Below, one piece after another: positions 36,201 to 48,452 of a DNA stretch of 64,000 nucleotides. The stretch lies in contig OX388307.1 in assembly GCA_947579605.1 (NCBI GenBank), forward strand, positions 19,197,237 through 19,261,236. The letters run 5' to 3'. The stretch is from Athripsodes cinereus. Lineage: Eukaryota > Arthropoda > Insecta > Trichoptera > Leptoceridae. The position numbers were made by a program, and so were the translations under genes. The first letter of the stretch is position 1. Each line of letters opens with the position of its first letter. The notes beneath the pieces were generated by a model. It was not told the origin of the DNA, did no database searches, and worked only from the letters and a program-made list of their open reading frames with translations.

Positions 36201-39200
36201 TTGTTTTAGGACGAATTTGCAAAAAAAGATGCAAAAGAAATTTCTGAGAATGAAAAGCTAGCAAAAAATATGGAAGCTGAAGGAGCAAATCTAACTGAAG
36301 GACACATAACTAGAGAGGTATGAAACAATATAGTTGGTTGCTTAAAATTGAATATAAACTTTGTGATAATTAATTGTTATAATGTATGAGTACTCCAAGG
36401 GATTAGATCCTGAAAGTCTCATGTTCCGAGATGGAAGAAGAAGAATAGATATGATCCTAGCTTACGAACAAGAGGAACTGGGTGTGATGACAGAAACAGA
36501 AGCTCGAAGGAGTGATCAAAGGAAAACGTTTCAAGAAAACCTTATAAAGGAAGGTTGGGTTAATTTTAATTACCTACTTATTTCTTTAATTATTTTATTC
36601 TTAAGTATACATTGGTTGTGATATTACTAACATTACTAATTCAAAAATTAAAATATATTTCGAATGATAAAATTGTGTGATTTCAGGACTAGAATTAGAA
36701 TTAGAAAACAAATGCCTTTCATTTGATGAAAAAACTTGGTTCTTAAAAGTACACATACCCTGGAGGACAGAAGCCCGTTATGCTGAAGTTTTGGGATTAA
36801 AATTACCTATCAAACGATTCCTTACAATTTCAGTGAAAGCCTGGGTAAGTGTCTATAATTAATTGATTGATATGCAAATTAGCATTTAGTTAAGAGATTT
36901 ATGTTTTAGCACCTAATAACATTTTGGTAAAATACTATTAGGATCCATATTTTTCGTTGCAATGGAATTTTTTTCAGGACAAAGAACATTATAGGGAAAA
37001 GGGAGGTCCGTTACGAAAATGGATCAAAAAAATGTTCAAACTAATGAATTGGGATTATAATCTCATTCCTCCAGAACCTTCCTTCTACGATGCCACAGCT
37101 GGACCTGCAGCAAGAGAAGAAACGTATGTAACAATAACTTAGTTCCTTTCATTTTCATTCGAATGATTAGATTTTAAATTTCAACGAAACTTAATTTTGC
37201 AATAACGTTGTACACAGATTATACGTAATTTTTAAAGTGGATGTTTTACCGTATAAGTATTCGTTGATTTATTTTCCAGATTTCTAGTTAAGGACAGGGA
37301 GACGGCATACACATCCGCTCAAAGATCATACGTTGTAATGCAGATATTACTTAGAACAAAATATGACGACACAGAAAAGGTGATCTTCCATTTATATTAT
37401 ATTAGTATTTATTTATTATTATTTGATATTGTTTGTGTGATCGTGTAGATATTGTCGATTTATATGTGTATTGTTCTAATTATTCATTTTTAATACATGT
37501 TCTCTGGTTATTGTTTGATTTTTCGACACTGAGTATTTTTATAAATATGGTTATGTCATTGTTGTCTTTGTATATTTTTTAAAATTCATATTAACATGTA
37601 AAAGGCTTCTTGACATGTATATTTCTAAAATAAAAAAAATAAAAATAAAATATAACAACTTTGAAATGAGTGCAGATTTATTATTATCTACGTGTTTAAT
37701 TTTACGTTTTCCTTTGTAATGTATGACTTACAGGTTGGAATACGTAGATTATTAAATGATGGAACCTATTTAGCTTGTTTTCCACTTCACGAGGGTAAAT
37801 ATGAAAAGCCGGCATCGAATGGAGAAATACTTGATAGAACGGTACGAATATGTGTTTTTTTTTCATGTCGAGATATTTTTTTTCTGTGTGGTATATACGT
37901 TAAATAGTCTAATTGTTTTATTTTCCAGAAATTATATTCAGAGTGGGCAAGGCCAAGGAAATGGTATAAAAACCAACCACTCTGGTTGGTAAAGAAATAT
38001 TTCGGGGATAAAATAGGATTGTACTTTTGTTGGTTAGGTTTCTACACTAAAATGTTGTATGCACCTGCAATAGTTGGAACATTGTGTTTCATTTACGGAC
38101 TACTTTCAATGGACTCTAATGATAACTATCCTACGTAACTATCATCCAACCAATATATATATATATATATTTATAAAAAAGATTTCAAATACAAATTTAC
38201 ATTTTTTTTCATTTATTTTAACATTCTGGTTTCAGAAAAGAAATTTGTAATAGTTCCGGGGCGGGCAACATGACACTATGTCCACTATGTGACAAAGCAT
38301 GCAAATACCAAGATCTTTCAGAATCCTGCTTGTTTGCACGGCTTACATATCTATTTGATAACCCGGCAACCGTCTTCTTTGCAATATTCATGTCATTTTG
38401 GGGTAAATTAAAAATAAGTAATGTTTGATGATATAGAAAAAAATGATTTAGTTATATTCTACTAATCACCATGTTACATTTTCAGCCACGTCGTTTCTAG
38501 AAATGTGGAAAAGAAAGCAGTCTATTATAGTCTGGGAATGGGATCTTTATGCTGTGGATCAAGATGAAGAACCAAGACCAGGTGAAATACTCATATATGT
38601 TTAGTAAATTTACAGCTAAAATAGTTTTTGTTGATACATATTTTCGTAGGTACCATGGGTGAACCCCGGGGAAACCAAATTATCAAATTGGGAATACTGA
38701 GACTAAAAACAAACAGGTCTATACATTATTGATAGTTTGGTTGAAACGAGAAGATCATGAAGCAGTTCAAATTCCTATACCTATACTTATCTCTGTGACA
38801 TAGTTAGCCTCAAAATATTTTCCAGGATAATGTGTCGTTAGTAAATATATCATATTTTTGATTTTTTAACTACTTTAGATTAATCATTCCAATCAATTTA
38901 ACTCCGGAAACGACCAAAAATATTCTGTTCACTCCGGTGATCGAACCCACGACCCTTCGCTTACAAGGCGAATCTATAGACCGCAAGTCAACCTATTTGA
39001 ATAGATAGGTATCAAATAGGTATGTATGTCGTACATGGTACACCTACACATAGATATGTAGACTTCCTTTCAGGAATGCATGACACAGAGTTTTGACGCC
39101 TATGAACCGACTCAAAGTTTGATTAACAAAGATCTTTAAGCCCGGACAATATTCCAAATTCTTGTAGGTATATCATCCTCATCATATGACTTTCTTCCAT

Positions 39201-42200
39201 GTGTTGATTTAAGATTTAATACTTTCTCCATACAACTCCCATTTTTCAAAGTAAGAATCTTTGTCATCTGGAATGTTTTTAGTCGTTTGGAATGGAAATG
39301 GAATGTTTTCCGAAGATGAATTGATCAATCTAGAGTAGTTTAAAAATTAAAAATATGATTAATATCTACACTTCTTAGTAAGTATTATAAAGCCAGTGTC
39401 TGATACCCGATTGAGTGAAAGATTCATAAGTAATAATTAATTTACAAAATTTTCTCTTAAATTTATTTATGTAATATTTATTTCAGAATTTGAAACTTCG
39501 GTCAAGACATTCAGAATAAATCCAGTTACAAAAGAAAAAGAGCCATATTTACCAGAGTGGTCCAAAACATTAAGATTCGTTGTCAGTGGAAGTGCAGTCT
39601 TATTCATGGTAAATGATATTATTACATTTTTAAGTAATTTTTCAATAAGAATTATATTCATAAAAAACAATATGATACAAAATAAAAATATTAAATCTGT
39701 AGGTAATAAGTACTCGTTCGATATAAATCCTGCTATATTTCTATATAATCTTTAATAGGGAAAAGGTATAACTGTACTACCGTAGATTTAATAATCTAAA
39801 TTATATCAAATTTCGTAATTATGACTAATTTATTTCGATTTTAAGCAATAAGAGATTAGAATAGTAGGTATATGTGTATTCAGTATTTAGTATCTACATA
39901 CTTTTTTTGAATTTCGTCGCGACATAATAGTAATAAGGGTTATTTGGAAGACATCGCATTTTAGCAATAAACTCACCCTCTGTACATTGAATTGTATAAT
40001 TATTGATACTTTTATGATACCGTTTTATTTTGTGATATTGTAACCAATGTACAGTGAAGAATAAAATAAATAAATAACATAACAATAATAACTTTTTAAA
40101 GATGCGCCGTTTTGTGAAATAAAAGCGGCTGTACTTTTGTTATTATTTAATGTGTCTTTAAAATGGTTGGTTAAAATAAATCACGTGCTTGTAATAAAAT
40201 TGCCCTCTGTATGTTGATTATATTTGATGTACTTATACTTATGATTTTTTTGTTTGTAATCCCTTGTAATAAATTACTAGATGGATAAATTAATAAATAA
40301 AATAATACGATTTAATCACTATATTAATGAACTTAAAAATAATTGAATGTTTCAGATAACTATAGTTTTAGGTGCCGTTCTTGGTACAATTATTTACCGA
40401 ATATCACTAGTTTCCATTATATACAGTATAGGAGATACAGACACCACTGGAGCCTTCATACAGAGACATGCCAAAATCACCACCACAATTACAGCAGCCA
40501 TCATTAATTTAATCATCATTATGATACTAACTAAGGTAAAACATCTAGACACTGGTGTATTTCAATATATTTTCTTGAAATATACTCGTATGTGAAATAT
40601 ATAATTCATTACGTACTTGAAATGGTATAACAATCGCAATATTATATCGAACAAAGATGAGAGTATACACCACATATACATGAGGTATGCCACCCATCCT
40701 GAATGTTTTAACCTTTATTGGCACGAAGAGGACGGCTTGAATGTTTATTGCATGCAGTAAGTCCGTTAGCCATCCCACTTTTTTAAATTGCAAATGTTTC
40801 AGCACTTGCGATTTTCATTTAGAAACTATAAATATTCGTGTTCTTTTTCAGATTTATGCAGGTCTGGCAGTATACTTGACAAACTTGGAAAACCCAAGGA
40901 CTCAAAATGAATATGAAGATTCTTATACATTTAAAATATTTTTCTTTGAGTTTATGAATTTTTACAGTTCATTAATTTATATAGCATTTTTTAAGGTACC
41001 TGCCTAGATAATTATTACCAACTTACGTTAAAATTTAATAGAGCATATTCAGATATTATATGGCACAAAATTTATCAATGTGCATTTGACATTATTTGCA
41101 TTACTTATACATATTACACATAGCTATTTGATAACCTTAACTCTCAATTTAATATGGTACCTATGAGAATATAATACGTGTAACAATATTGCAGGGTCGC
41201 TTTTTTGATTATCCTGGAGATGAAGATGCGAGGAGATCAGAATTTTTTAAATTAAAAGGAGACATATGTGATCCGGCAGGTTGTCTCAGTGAACTTTGTA
41301 TTCAGTTAGCAATCATTATGATCGGAAAGCAGTTCTTCAACAACTTTTTGGAAATATTATATCCGTAAATAAGTTTTCATAAAATATTTCATTAAATGAA
41401 AAATCTCGAAACATGATTTTTTAAATATGTTTGTAGGTACTCTATAATGAGAATGACGATATGGGAATGCTTAAGCATTCTCAGTTATTAACACATTGTA
41501 TTTTATTGTTACTAAATAGCTCACGGGCTTTAAATATCTACGGGCTAAAACTAGAATTGAACTAGGTCGCATTTGTTTAGATATGTGTCATAAAAATAAT
41601 ATGAATGAGTTTCTGATTTAAATAATAAGTTTATATTTTCGTAGGAAAATGCGCAATTGGTGGCGCAAAAGAAACCATAGAGCAAATACAAAGAATCTTC
41701 AAAGAGAACATCAAGCTTGGGAACAAGATTACCATCTGCAAGATCCAGGGAGGATGGCTCTCTTTGATGAATATTTAGAGATGAGTATGTGCAATGTGCA
41801 TCTTAGTGTAATTGGAAGGATAACAATTCACTTTCATTATACGGGATGCACATATTAGTTACTCTGGCAGTGTGAAGATTAAAAATGTCTCTTAAACCAT
41901 AGTCTAAAACTAGCCCCAAAAAAATTGCCAATATAAAAGAATAAGGAAAAAACTTCACACATTATTCATGAACTCATTACTTAACCCTTTGAGTTACGTG
42001 TTCATAAGCTGTGAGCAAGTAACCTACATTTCCTTTAAACTATTCCTTGATTTTTCAGTTCTGCAATATGGCTTTGTAACTTTGTTTGTGGCAGCATTTC
42101 CATTAGCTCCGTTATTTGCACTTATAAACAATATTGCCGAAATAAGACTGGATGCCTATAAGATGGTAACTCAAGCAAGAAGACCACTAGCTGAGAGAGT

Positions 42201-45200
42201 GGAAGACATCGGAGCCTGGTATTCAAAATATAATATTAATTTATTTTATATGATAATGTCAAAATTATTACATAAAAATCTTTCATTTTCTTCATTTTAC
42301 AGGTTCGGAATTTTACGAGGCTTAACATACGCAGCTGTGGTGTCAAATGTAAGTTTTGAAATAATCTCGAGAATCTAACAATAAAATGTCATTGATACTA
42401 AAGCAAAAAATTATCTACAGTAAAGTCAAATACTATTATTAGAATTTAATAAATAGACGAATTTTAGTTTCTACAATATACTATTTTATATGGGAAGAAG
42501 TCAGATACTCAAGATGAAATGTTAGTAAAAACTGATTTGTTGTTTCAATTTTAGGCATTTGTAATAGCATACACAAGTGATTGGATACCCAGAATGGTGT
42601 ACAGAGTGAGATTTGCAAAGCCTGGACGACCAGCATTAGAGGGATATATCCAACACTCGCTATCAAGTAAAATTTCCAAATATTCATATACTTTCCCATT
42701 CCTATTCCTTCAACAAATATTTTTTCTTCTTTAAAATATTTGTGTTTTTGTAAGATGCAATTTTTTTTAGTTTTCAATACTTCTGATTACCGCACCGAAT
42801 GGGGTTTGGAAGGACAGAATGATCCAAATACGTGCTATTTTCGAGGATACCGCAACCCTCCGGATGATCCGAAAGAACCATATGGCCTATCTCCCCATTA
42901 CTGGCATGTGTTTGCTGCACGATTGGCATTCGTTGTTGTATTTGAGGTAGGTATTTATAAAATTATCGTATTTTTAAAAAACATACACAAGAAGTCAAAG
43001 GATTAACTGCATGTGATAAGCATGCAAGTTATCCTTTTTGTGCCAATAAAAACTAAAACATTCAGAATGGGTGCCATACGCCATACCTCATCACTGAACT
43101 GAAAATGTGAAATGTCGTAAACGTGATGTTTTACGAATAGGTACCTGCCTTTTTTTTCTTCCATCCAAAGACCTTGCCCACCTCGACTTCTAGGTGTAGT
43201 CCATTGTTGGATTTAGATGTCTTCCCACAAACCTGAAAGAAATTAAAAATATTGTGTGGGTTAGTTCCTTTGATCTGTTCTTGATCAGGAAAGTGTGATC
43301 CAATTGTTTTGGCTCTTGTTTGCATTATTGGTTCACATTCTGTGAGTAGATGCAATGGAGTTTCATGTTCATTCATACCTGCCTTTTACAAAACAACTTA
43401 CATAAGAGTGGGAGATCACTTCTTTACCGGGGACTTTAGAAGATAAAGAATGTGTGTAAAAATTGAAGGACAGTGTGCAGAATAAAAGTCGAAAAAGCTG
43501 ATTTACAAATATCTCATTACAATTAAAACTAAAAACTCAAATAAAAATTGTTATATTTGCCTAATTAGTGAAATAATCATAAAAGTAGCATAGACCTGTC
43601 TGAATCGCGCAAGGAGGTAAATAAAATCCCAAAGTGCTATCAAATGTTTAATTTTGAACTTTTGCATTTTTGGGACTAATTTTTGAAAATTTTAAAAAGT
43701 ATTTCATTTTATTTTTCAATTGATAGACCAAACTGTACTTTACCTATTTATCTTCTTCTTCTTCCTGGCACTGTCCCAACTTATTGCCGCTGAAGGCTGT
43801 TGGGGTCGGCTCTTCGCGTTCTGAGGTTATACGTTCTTCTGTTTCCTATATCATCTTCATCCAGGCCATTTCTAAGCAGGATTCTATTGCATTGTGTCAT
43901 CCAGGTATTCTTTAGTCTCCCTCTTGATGGATGTCGAGGGAGATTTACTGACGTAGCTTTGTTTACAGTGTTTTCCGGTGGTCTCCGCCTTATGTGCCCA
44001 TACCATCTTAGTTGCCTCTCTTCTAATTTGTTATTTATGTCCGTCACACCCATGCTACCACGAATGCGTACTTTACCTATTTATATTAAATTTAGGCAAA
44101 GTTTTTTTCAGCGTAAATCATAGGTATAATAATTCATATATATATTTTTTTCAATTATCAGCAACTTGTTAATGTAGGTACCTAAATATTGTTGAATTCT
44201 ATTCAAATTAAAACTATTTATAGCTTCCTATCTACATTTACTTCCTTTGAAGAAAACTACATCCTTCTGTAAACTATTAATTTCAAGATTGATTCAATAT
44301 TATATTATAGCTACTAGACATTTTTTCTCCATCACATCCTTTTGGTTAAGGTAGGTAATGAGTCATATAAATTCATTACAGCATGTGGTGTTTGGTTTGA
44401 CTGGGATGATGAGATATGCTATACCCGATATGCCAACTGAACTAAAGACTCAAAGACAGAGAGAAGCTTTGCTGGCTAAGGAAGCTAAGTATGAACACGG
44501 CCTCAACAAAGACAAAGATTCAGAGTATGATCGATTAATGAATCACATGAGACAACCACAAACAGGTAAATCAGCAAGAGTATATTACCTATTTTTTAAA
44601 AATATAGAACGTGTATATATGTATTTGTGTAATGTAGTATTAGGCACCTAGGTTGCTAGATAATTAAGATAAAAGGTTAATTTAAAAAAAAATCTTATGA
44701 AAAGCAAGGCTTGAAGTTTCATGTGAGCGGGAAAAAATAACAATTGAAATTTGGAAATAAAAGAAAAAGTTCATGTCCGACTGTGAATATAAACTTTTTG
44801 GGAATAGGTAAGTATACATATATTTATACCAAAATCCATATTGCCAAGAATTATATTGTTTTGTATAGGGAAAATAGTACCCATCGAATATCAAAGTGTA
44901 TTTGAAAATAATATATTCTGAGTGCTTGTTCATGGTGAGAGCGACACTAACAGGTAAATTGCTGGTTCCCATAATGGAAATAGTTAATTATTATTTTTTT
45001 ATCCAAATTTTCAATGTGCAACTAAACGTTTTTCGCACTTTTCCACACATATGCTCATGCAGTACTTATATGCAAAGCATCTTAGCGAGAAACAGTAGTC
45101 CGGCACTCAAATATTTCCCTTCCTGGATGTGAATAGATTAGACACTATCCAGAGAAACAGTAGTCCGGCAGTCAAATATTTCCCTTCCTGGATGTGAATA

Positions 45201-46407
45201 GATTAGACACTATCCAGAGAAACAGTAGTCCGGCACTCAAATATTTCCCTTCCTGGATGTGAATAGATTAGACACTATCCAGAGAAACAGAAATCAATTT
45301 TACAAATCATTTATGTACGTTGTTTTTTTCCTTCCTCATTCAGTAGCCATTAGGTACTTAATTTCTTTAAATACCACCGAGCCTAAATTTGAAGTATTTT
45401 TCATCTGAATGTTTTCTTCACTCGTATTTTTATTGCTCAATCTTAATTCAGCTTACTTTTTGTTATTATCAGATGTATTTGTGGGTCAACATTATGAACA
45501 TTTCTTCAAGATTCACTCACATACCTACCAATTCATTTTAATTCAGTTACTAATTCAAAGGTGTCTGGGTATTCAATGATTTTTTTTTAAAGATTTAGAT
45601 ACCTAATAAATTAAAATGAACTAAATATATAATAATTCCACTGGTGGCTTTATTCGTGAGCCAGCTTTTGAAAGCCTCTGCTCTCATCGTCAAGCAAATT
45701 TGAAGTTGGCTCACAAATTAATAAAGTCACTAGCGTAATTATTATATATTTTATTTCATTTAAAATTATATTGAACTTCCACTAAGAATTCATAAATTAA
45801 ACTATACTAACATATCTACTACCTGAAATTTCATTAAGTGGCAACCTATTTATTTCTCAAAGACAACTTATTCTACCAGTTATTTATTTGGTTATAAATA
45901 TATATAAATGAAATAGATAACAAGGGTAGAGATATCATCAACTACTATGATTTGTATCATTAACTATACAATAATTGCCAACCATCTATACATATATGGT
46001 TTTGGAAGCTACAAAGTGGAAGTAGGTATATCTTTAAAATATTTCATCTGTTGACTACCCCGCTTGTCGGAGATGCCATGTGATAGTATAAATATAAATT
46101 ATTTTAAAAAATGGGTCCTCGCTACAATAGTTGTGGTAGATTATGTTTTTAGAAGTATAAAACTGTTAGTTTTAGAAAATGCAGTGTATATAACATATCA
46201 TCATAATAATAATCTAAAAATATGATCTCAGGTGGTGCAGCTGGCTCATGGGCCAGAAGATTATCTCGTGTATCTGATGGTTTGGATGCGCATGTTTCAG
46301 TTGCACAAAGGAGCAGACCTTCGTTAGCTTCAGTAACAGCTGCATGGCAGACAAACTCTAACCTCTACTACAACAGATCCATATCAAATGATGACAAACA
46401 TTTTTAA
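30203..46407 (+). CDS. Anoctamin (TMEM16 family)
   Basis: Twenty-four phase-consistent exons: 30203-30650, 31795-31874, 34583-34669, 35738-35884, 36210-36317, 36400-36553 (or from 36391), 36687-36844, 36978-37123, 37280-37379, 37734-37841, 37929-38134, 38236-38402, 38486-38581, 39487-39608, 40356-40535, 40852-40995, 41195-41364, 41645-41784, 42059-42218, 42303-42348, 42555-42666, 42771-42946, 44382-44565 and 46232-46407 (about 1204 aa). TGA at 30176 precedes the ATG in frame. Residues 1-290 are low-complexity and cytosolic. The anoctamin dimerisation region follows ([14 protein letters not shown]), then ten-helix membrane core motifs. All Ca2+ ligands of the family are present: NN/E in [11 protein letters not shown] (about 866-870), both Glu of FDEYLEM (916, 919), and E948 and D952 in [10 protein letters not shown]. 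It should be a Ca2+-gated plasma-membrane channel or lipid scramblase; the sequence does not decide which. The paralogue is unassigned (ANO1-7 side). Confidence 0.95.
30868..30975 (-). repeat. SINE-like dispersed repeat in anoctamin intron 1
   Basis: Minus-strand copy: CAAGGTATATCCCACAATTG followed by an AACTGCAAG block and CCTTGGTACCAATA. Diverged and truncated. Confidence 0.6.
31875..33652 (+). other. Anoctamin intron 2, left part
   Basis: AT-rich intron sequence. A LINE C-terminal remnant lies at 32690-32830 and is listed separately. A 33-kb open frame (33243-33455) is low-complexity and not coding. Confidence 0.5.
32690..32830 (+). mobile_element. LINE 3' end remnant
   Basis: One frame reads [20 protein letters not shown] and then stops, the style of the last residues of jockey/CR1 reverse transcriptases. 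A GC-richer 3' UTR-like patch with CCACAAAACGGCGCATCATA follows. The complement of that patch, GATGCGCCGTTTTGTG, recurs at 40102, supporting a dispersed element. Confidence 0.55.
33653..34128. repeat. 40-bp minisatellite, about 12 copies
   Basis: The unit begins AGAGTAGGTCGAACCTAGGC and is 40 bp long. About twelve head-to-tail copies are almost identical. One copy carries a 4-bp CTAG duplication (near 33991) and another a C-to-T-type change (TCTCAATTG near 34081). It lies in intron 2 of the anoctamin gene. There are no spacers, so it is not a CRISPR-like array. Confidence 0.98.
35325..35525 (-). repeat. SINE-like dispersed repeat, best-preserved copy
   Basis: In anoctamin intron 3. Minus-strand reading contains all family blocks in order: GAATTGGTCTCTCACTC, CCGTAAGTTTTCGAGTATC, TTGCCACCCATCTTGAATG, GAGAGGACAGCTTGCATG, GATGCAGCTGCTCTGTTGGC and GATATACCGAGATGGTA. 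Length is about 200 bp. Confidence 0.85.
38925..39005 (-). mobile_element. tRNA-like SINE head in anoctamin intron 13
   Basis: Read on the minus strand it gives GTCGTGGGTTCGATCACCGG, a strong pol III B box, preceded by a CTTGTAAGCGAAGG anticodon-loop-like stretch. The region is shorter than a full tRNA fold and lies in an intron, so a SINE relic is the simplest reading. Confidence 0.55.
40690..40790 (+). repeat. SINE-like dispersed repeat in anoctamin intron 15
   Basis: Blocks GCCACCCATCCTGAATGTTT, TTGGCACGAAGAGGACGG and GTTTATTGCATGCAGTAAG occur in family order. The copy ends in the intron shortly before exon 16. Confidence 0.75.
43000..43430 (-). repeat. SINE-like repeat interrupted by a LINE fragment
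   Basis: The right part (43376-43430, with CTTACATAAGAGTGGGAGAT) and left part (43000-43153, with GCATGCAAGTTATCC and CATTCAGAATGGGTGCC) are the two halves of one family copy. They are separated by the LINE insertion at 43154-43375. Confidence 0.75.
43154..43375 (-). mobile_element. 5'-truncated LINE, with 12-bp target duplication
   Basis: An open frame on the minus strand reads [20 protein letters not shown], like the C-terminal Cys/His tail that follows RNase H in R1/I-type LINEs, and then runs into a short A-tail. The insertion is flanked by TACCTGCCTTTT at 43142-43153 and 43376-43387. About 220 bp long, it is the extreme 3' end of an element. Confidence 0.85.
43752..44067 (-). mobile_element. 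5'-truncated RTE-like LINE, with 17-bp target duplication
   Basis: The minus-strand frame reads [20 protein letters not shown] and [17 protein letters not shown], the C-terminal region of RTE-type endonuclease-RT proteins. The tail is (GAA)n. An exact 17-bp duplication, GTACTTTACCTATTTAT, flanks it (43735-43751 and 44068-44084), the mark of target-primed reverse transcription. Confidence 0.93.
45085..45291. repeat. 65-bp tandem repeat, three copies
   Basis: The unit includes GAAACAGTAGTCCGGCACTC and ends GATTAGACACTATCC. Three copies follow each other at 65-bp spacing, differing by one base (GGCACTC against GGCAGTC in the middle copy), then part of a fourth. Confidence 0.95.
46045..46095 (+). 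repeat. SINE-like dispersed repeat, 3' fragment
   Basis: GACTACCCCGCTTGTCGGAG followed by GCCATGTGATAGTATAAATATA, the 3' end of the family. Confidence 0.6.
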
Positions 46408-48051
46408 CACAACAGGTACTAACCAATTCACAACACAAATCACAATACCTGTTACTGTAAAATTGATATACCAATTTTAGATCTTTTATCACCTTAAACG
46501 CTCCTCTTGAGAGCATAGGAAGGCAATACAACACCCAAAATATTCTGATGTGTTTCACACAAACTGAAGAAATCAAGAGCATCTTACAATCACATATCTG
46601 TCTATGTCTGATTCTAAATACTCATCATCTGTGACACTCATAAGATTTATTAGCATGGTGCATATCAAAATAAAAATATTCCCTCTGAAGTGTTAGACAT
46701 AGTTTTTGTATTTGATGGTAATCAATGTTGTACAACTTTGTTACATTAAATGTATAGAGCTTTCATGTCCCATTCACAGCACAATATTTTTTTACAAAAG
46801 ATGAATATTCTTATATCAGCACATAATGATTATGTAAACATACACATTTTACTCCAAACATATTAAAATGACTGCATTCATCCTTAACATTTATATTTGT
46901 AAATGTAATACATACATCAAAGATTATATATTTTTTGTATGCATGATTTTTATTCTTTAGTTTTTATGTAAGGATCTAAAACTGATTTTTATTTACAGTA
47001 TGTATTTACTAATGTGAATAATATGTAGTATGATGCCTTACAAATTTGTGAGTATTTTCTTCAAGAAATATAACATAATCGAAATGATAGAAACATGGCA
47101 GCTGAAGTGATTCCTAGTTTTAGATTATTTTCTAAATGTCCATAGAATAAGATACATCATGCCACAGTCGTGCCACTATCTCAACATAATTATAAAATGT
47201 GTTAAAAACCAATTATAAATGTTATCAGTTATCGTAGAGTGTCATCCATTAAGATTTATTGTATCTATAGTGAAGTGTGTGATTTCAAATACTTTTAAGA
47301 ATATTAATTTTCATATAACATGTAATAAATATACATAGACAATGATCTTATAAACATTTCTCTTAGGACATAATATTTGAAGACTGATAAAGTCAAATAT
47401 TATTGTAATTATTCTTAAACTCTGATTCGGTAGTTTTGTTATGCTATCACAATCAGACACATTATAAATTACATACCTTCTTATACTCGAATCTTTAATT
47501 TATCTAAATGTTGTCATGATAAATTATATAAATTAAATATAGTCTTATTATTAAAGCAATATGAAAATATGTGTTTTACTAAGACAATCCTGTCAACAAA
47601 CAAATAGAATTTACTTATGATTCAAAAATCTTGCAACACATTCAGATAACCGGGAGTGGGTCATTGTCTCCTTTCCAAAATTCTCTGCCTACCCAACATG
47701 ACCAACGTAACACAAATCTCATGAAAATAATGACAATATCTTGCTATACAATATGTATATACTGAAATCATAATAGAATTTCAACAGCAAAAAATAATGG
47801 ATTATGTTGTTCCAATCGAGAAACATTTAATGCAAACTATAAAAGTCAACCATTTTTTGGAATCTCGTATTTCGAAAGCGATTTTTAAAGCCAGGCTAGA
47901 GCCAATTTGTAAGCATTGGGATACCTTTCTCACTTCTTCCAATTAGATTTTGCACAAAAGTTCATTATGTAAACATGCTTCTCTAATTGAGATGTCTGAT
48001 TGGTTTTATCATCTGCACCGAAATCCTATGTAAAGCATAACCAAAATCACT
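46408..48051 (+). other. Anoctamin 3' UTR and intergenic
   Basis: Begins right after the anoctamin stop. Several AATAAA-type words (for example near 47326) could end the transcript. A degraded 3' body of SINE family 2 sits at 47870-47940. No further gene is supported. Confidence 0.45.
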
Positions 48052-48055
48052 TTAA

Positions 48056-48448
48056 CCCATTGACACACAAAGCTGACGAAATGCCGATCTGCCTTTGTGT
48101 AAGAGAATATTACGCTACCACCATACAAGAGGCGAGGAAGGGCATCTGGAGGAGCACGCCCTTTACGATTACAGGCTATACAATGGGCACATTTCTCTAG
48201 ACAAATCCTGGCAAACAAAACCCGTCCAGGTTTTTTTTAAAAGTGCTTGGTGGCTCTCCACATGTCAGAATGATTCAAAACATACCATACCCTTCCAAAA
48301 CTTATTTGCCTGAAGTTGGAGATTTAACAAATATCCAAATAACAAAAAAAAATATAGTTCTATGTTGTACCGTTTTCATTTTATGTGAAGTTTAGTGTTA
48401 AGGTTTTAATTAACAAATTATGTCATATTATAAAAATGCCGGAATGGG
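48056..48448. mobile_element. piggyBac-like MITE, 393 bp
   Basis: It is flanked on both sides by TTAA (48052-48055 and 48449-48452) and has inverted ends starting CCCATT and finishing AATGGG. TTAA targets with CCC-starting ends are characteristic of piggyBac transposons. The overlapping short open frames on both strands lack transposase motifs. Confidence 0.75.
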
Positions 48449-48452
48449 TTAA

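Larger units (their letters stand above)
42947..44381 (+). other. Anoctamin intron 22, transposon-rich
   Basis: Holds a SINE-like copy split by a LINE fragment (43000-43430) and a second LINE fragment (43752-44067), both with target duplications. The remainder is AT-rich and unremarkable. Confidence 0.7.
44566..46231 (+). other. Anoctamin intron 23
   Basis: AT-rich intron containing the 65-bp tandem repeat (45085-45291) and a fragment of the SINE-like family (46045-46095). Confidence 0.6.

Noticed and set aside
39940..40310. Two AATAAA-rich segments resembling LINE 3' tails in anoctamin intron 14
   Set aside because: Similar wording (ACTCACCCTCT, then GCCCTCTGTATG) suggests related LINE tails, also near 56475, but no coding part or duplication is present to support a call.
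48000..48313. Overlapping open frames of 66-72 codons on both strands
   Set aside because: They mostly fall inside the TTAA-flanked MITE and show no protein motif.
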